In this document: positions 5,650-6,627 of the stretch, piece by piece
Numbering within the stretch: the first letter of the stretch is position 1
Layout of the letters: each line of letters opens with the position of its first letter
DNA from: Pseudomonadota bacterium
GTDB taxonomy: Bacteria > Pseudomonadota > Gammaproteobacteria > Steroidobacterales > Steroidobacteraceae
Direction: 5' to 3'
Assembly: GCA_003242275.1 (NCBI GenBank)
Contig: QGUX01000200.1
Coordinates: forward strand, 1-6,627
DNA: 6,627 nt
Made by a program: the position numbers and the translations under genes
Notes under the pieces: model-generated
Database searches by the model: none
Seen by the model: the letters and a program-made list of their open reading frames with translations, nothing else
What the model was told of the DNA's origin: nothing

Positions 5650-5679
5650 ACTGTAACGCCACCAGCGAGAAATGCACAA
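5650..5679 (-). promoter_or_regulatory. Possible weak sigma-70 promoter for tonB
   Basis: On the minus strand TTGTGC (5674-5679) and TACAGT (5650-5655) are 18 bases apart. The -10 matches four and the -35 three of six consensus bases. The match is weak, and the site rests mainly on its place upstream of tonB and beside the inverted repeats. Confidence 0.25.
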
Positions 5680-5730
5680 CATCTTCGCTGATGGCGTTTG
5701 CCGCGCACCCCGGCGGATGCAGTGCAAAAC

Positions 5731-5758
5731 GGTTAACCACGGTAACAGCAGGGTTATG
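5731..5758. repeat. Helically phased GGT(T)A repeats between ilvD and tonB
   Basis: GGTTAAC (5731), GGTAACA (5741) and GGTTATG (5752) start 10 and 11 bases apart, about one DNA turn, in an AT-richer patch. The spacing would suit a regulator binding one face of the helix well upstream of tonB. The copies are short and imperfect. Confidence 0.3.
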
Positions 5759-5778
5759 CAGCTACCGGGCCAGTCAAG

Positions 5779-6627
5779 CTACTGGGTGACCGCTCCCCGG
5801 CTCGCGCTGCTCACGGTGCGCGCGTACTTCGCCAGAACGCCCCGTCTCGCAAATGGCTTCGGCGCGCGCCACTGCTTCGCGCGGCGCTTGAGTTCCGCGG
5901 CGGACAAGGCCACCTCGATGCGCCTTTTGACGGCATCAATCGTAATGATGTCCCCGTCCTTCAGCAGCCCGATGGGCCCTCCCAGCGCGGCTTCAGGCGC
6001 CACGTGCCCCACGACGAAGCCATGGCTGCCGCCGGAGAAGCGTCCATCGGTGATCAGGGCGACCTTGTCCCCCAGGCCCCGCCCCATGATGGCGCCCGTG
6101 GGACTCAGCATTTCCCTCATTCCGGGACCGCCCACCGGGCCTTCACCGCGGATCACCACCACGTCGCCGGCCTTGACCTTGCCGGAAAGGATGGCGGCCG
6201 TGGCCTTCTCCTCGCCCTCGAACACGCGCGCCGTGCCGGTGAACGACAGGCCTTCCTTGCCGGTGATCTTGGCCACCGCGCCCTCGGGGGCGAGGTTGCC
6301 CGACAGCACCACCAGGTGGCTGTCCTTCTTGATGGGGTCGTCGAAGGGCCGGATGATGGTCTGGCCGGCCGGGTAGTCCTTCACGCCGGCCAGGTTCTGG
6401 GCCACGGTGCGGCCGGTGACCGTCAGGCAGTCCCCGTGCAGCAGGCCGCGGCGCAGCAGCTCCTTCATCAGCGGCTGGATGCCGCCGATGGCGATCAGCT
6501 CGGACATCAGGTAGCGGCCGCTGGGACGCACGTCGGCCAGCACCGGCACGCGCTTGCCGATGCGGGCGAAATCCTGCAGCGTCAGGTTCACGCCGGCCTC
6601 GTGCGCGATGGCCAGCAGGTGCAGCAC
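5779..6627 (-). CDS. ilvD: Dihydroxy-acid dehydratase, C-terminal half (5' end missing)
   Basis: IlvD is an iron-sulphur enzyme that dehydrates 2,3-dihydroxy acids to 2-keto acids in isoleucine and valine synthesis. The gene runs off the right edge; the 282 residues here are about half of a family member of roughly 560. The first residues, [13 protein letters not shown], are internal: the ATG-like reading begins at a valine codon. Family marks in order are [27 protein letters not shown], and the IlvD/Edd signature [12 protein letters not shown] (coded at 6022-6057), whose serine is the proposed catalytic base. The tail, [20 protein letters not shown], is typical of IlvD. The cluster-binding cysteines lie in the missing N-terminal half, so cofactor type cannot be judged. 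The paralogue Edd is less likely from the signature context and C-terminus. The gene ends with TAG 230 bases before tonB; no clear terminator follows it. Confidence 0.95.
   Translation of the reverse strand: MLHLLAIAHEAGVNLTLQDFARIGKRVPVLADVRPSGRYLMSELIAIGGIQPLMKELLRRGLLHGDCLTVTGRTVAQNLAGVKDYPAGQTIIRPFDDPIKKDSHLVVLSGNLAPEGAVAKITGKEGLSFTGTARVFEGEEKATAAILSGKVKAGDVVVIRGEGPVGGPGMREMLSPTGAIMGRGLGDKVALITDGRFSGGSHGFVVGHVAPEAALGGPIGLLKDGDIITIDAVKRRIEVALSAAELKRRAKQWRAPKPFARRGVLAKYARTVSSASRGAVTQ

Noticed and set aside
5512..5727. A 71-codon minus-strand ORF overlapping the tonB start, considered as a leader peptide
   Set aside because: It overlaps the tonB 5' end in another frame, shows no regulatory codon run and resembles no known leader; the region is better explained as non-coding leader DNA.
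5761..5779. TTGACT on the minus strand just after ilvD, considered as a -35 box for tonB
   Set aside because: No acceptable -10 hexamer lies 16-18 bases downstream of it.
5672..6376. A 234-codon plus-strand ORF opposite ilvD
   Set aside because: It is antisense to the strongly conserved IlvD C-terminal half and has no recognisable domain.

Overview
The window is GC-rich chromosomal DNA with short intergenic gaps. It fits a gammaproteobacterium of the Xanthomonas/Lysobacter group (Xanthomonadales/Lysobacterales). The main evidence is the gene order tonB-exbB-exbD-exbD with two tandem exbD paralogues, an arrangement known from Xanthomonas campestris, plus closely matching protein sequences. 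The genus cannot be fixed from the sequence alone. All seven protein genes belong to recognisable families, and no mobile element, CRISPR array, tRNA or rRNA gene is visible.

Layout. Positions 2-1599 (+ strand) hold the 3' part of etfB and a complete etfA, the two subunits of electron transfer flavoprotein, coupled through a TGATG stop/start overlap. A 14-bp perfect hairpin at 1681-1712, with A-rich and T-rich flanks inside its arms, can end transcription from both sides. It separates etfBA from the genes that converge on it from the minus strand. Reading the minus strand from right to left, there is the 3' half of ilvD (dihydroxy-acid dehydratase), a 230-bp leader region, tonB, exbB, exbD1, exbD2, and then a gene for an exported TPR-repeat protein.

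How the genes work together. ExbB and ExbD form the inner-membrane proton-driven motor that energises TonB. TonB spans the periplasm to open outer-membrane TonB-dependent receptors. The second ExbD keeps the transmembrane aspartate and may form an alternative or mixed motor. The TPR protein has a clear Sec signal peptide, so it should face the same periplasm as TonB and the ExbD C-terminal domains. It is the best candidate here for an under-described accessory part, though only position and predicted location support that link.

The non-coding DNA around the ton genes is rich in structure. The tonB leader has two inverted repeats and a helically phased GGT(T)A repeat. The tonB-exbB gap has a nested hairpin containing a T5 run. 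A 9-bp CGCTTAAGC element lies at nearly the same distance upstream of both exbB and exbD1, and in the second case sits inside a 14-bp palindrome. A GUAA-capped stem-loop lies just before the TPR gene's ribosome binding site. Together these suggest that the relative expression of tonB, exbB, exbD and the TPR gene is tuned at several points. No function has been shown for any of these sites.
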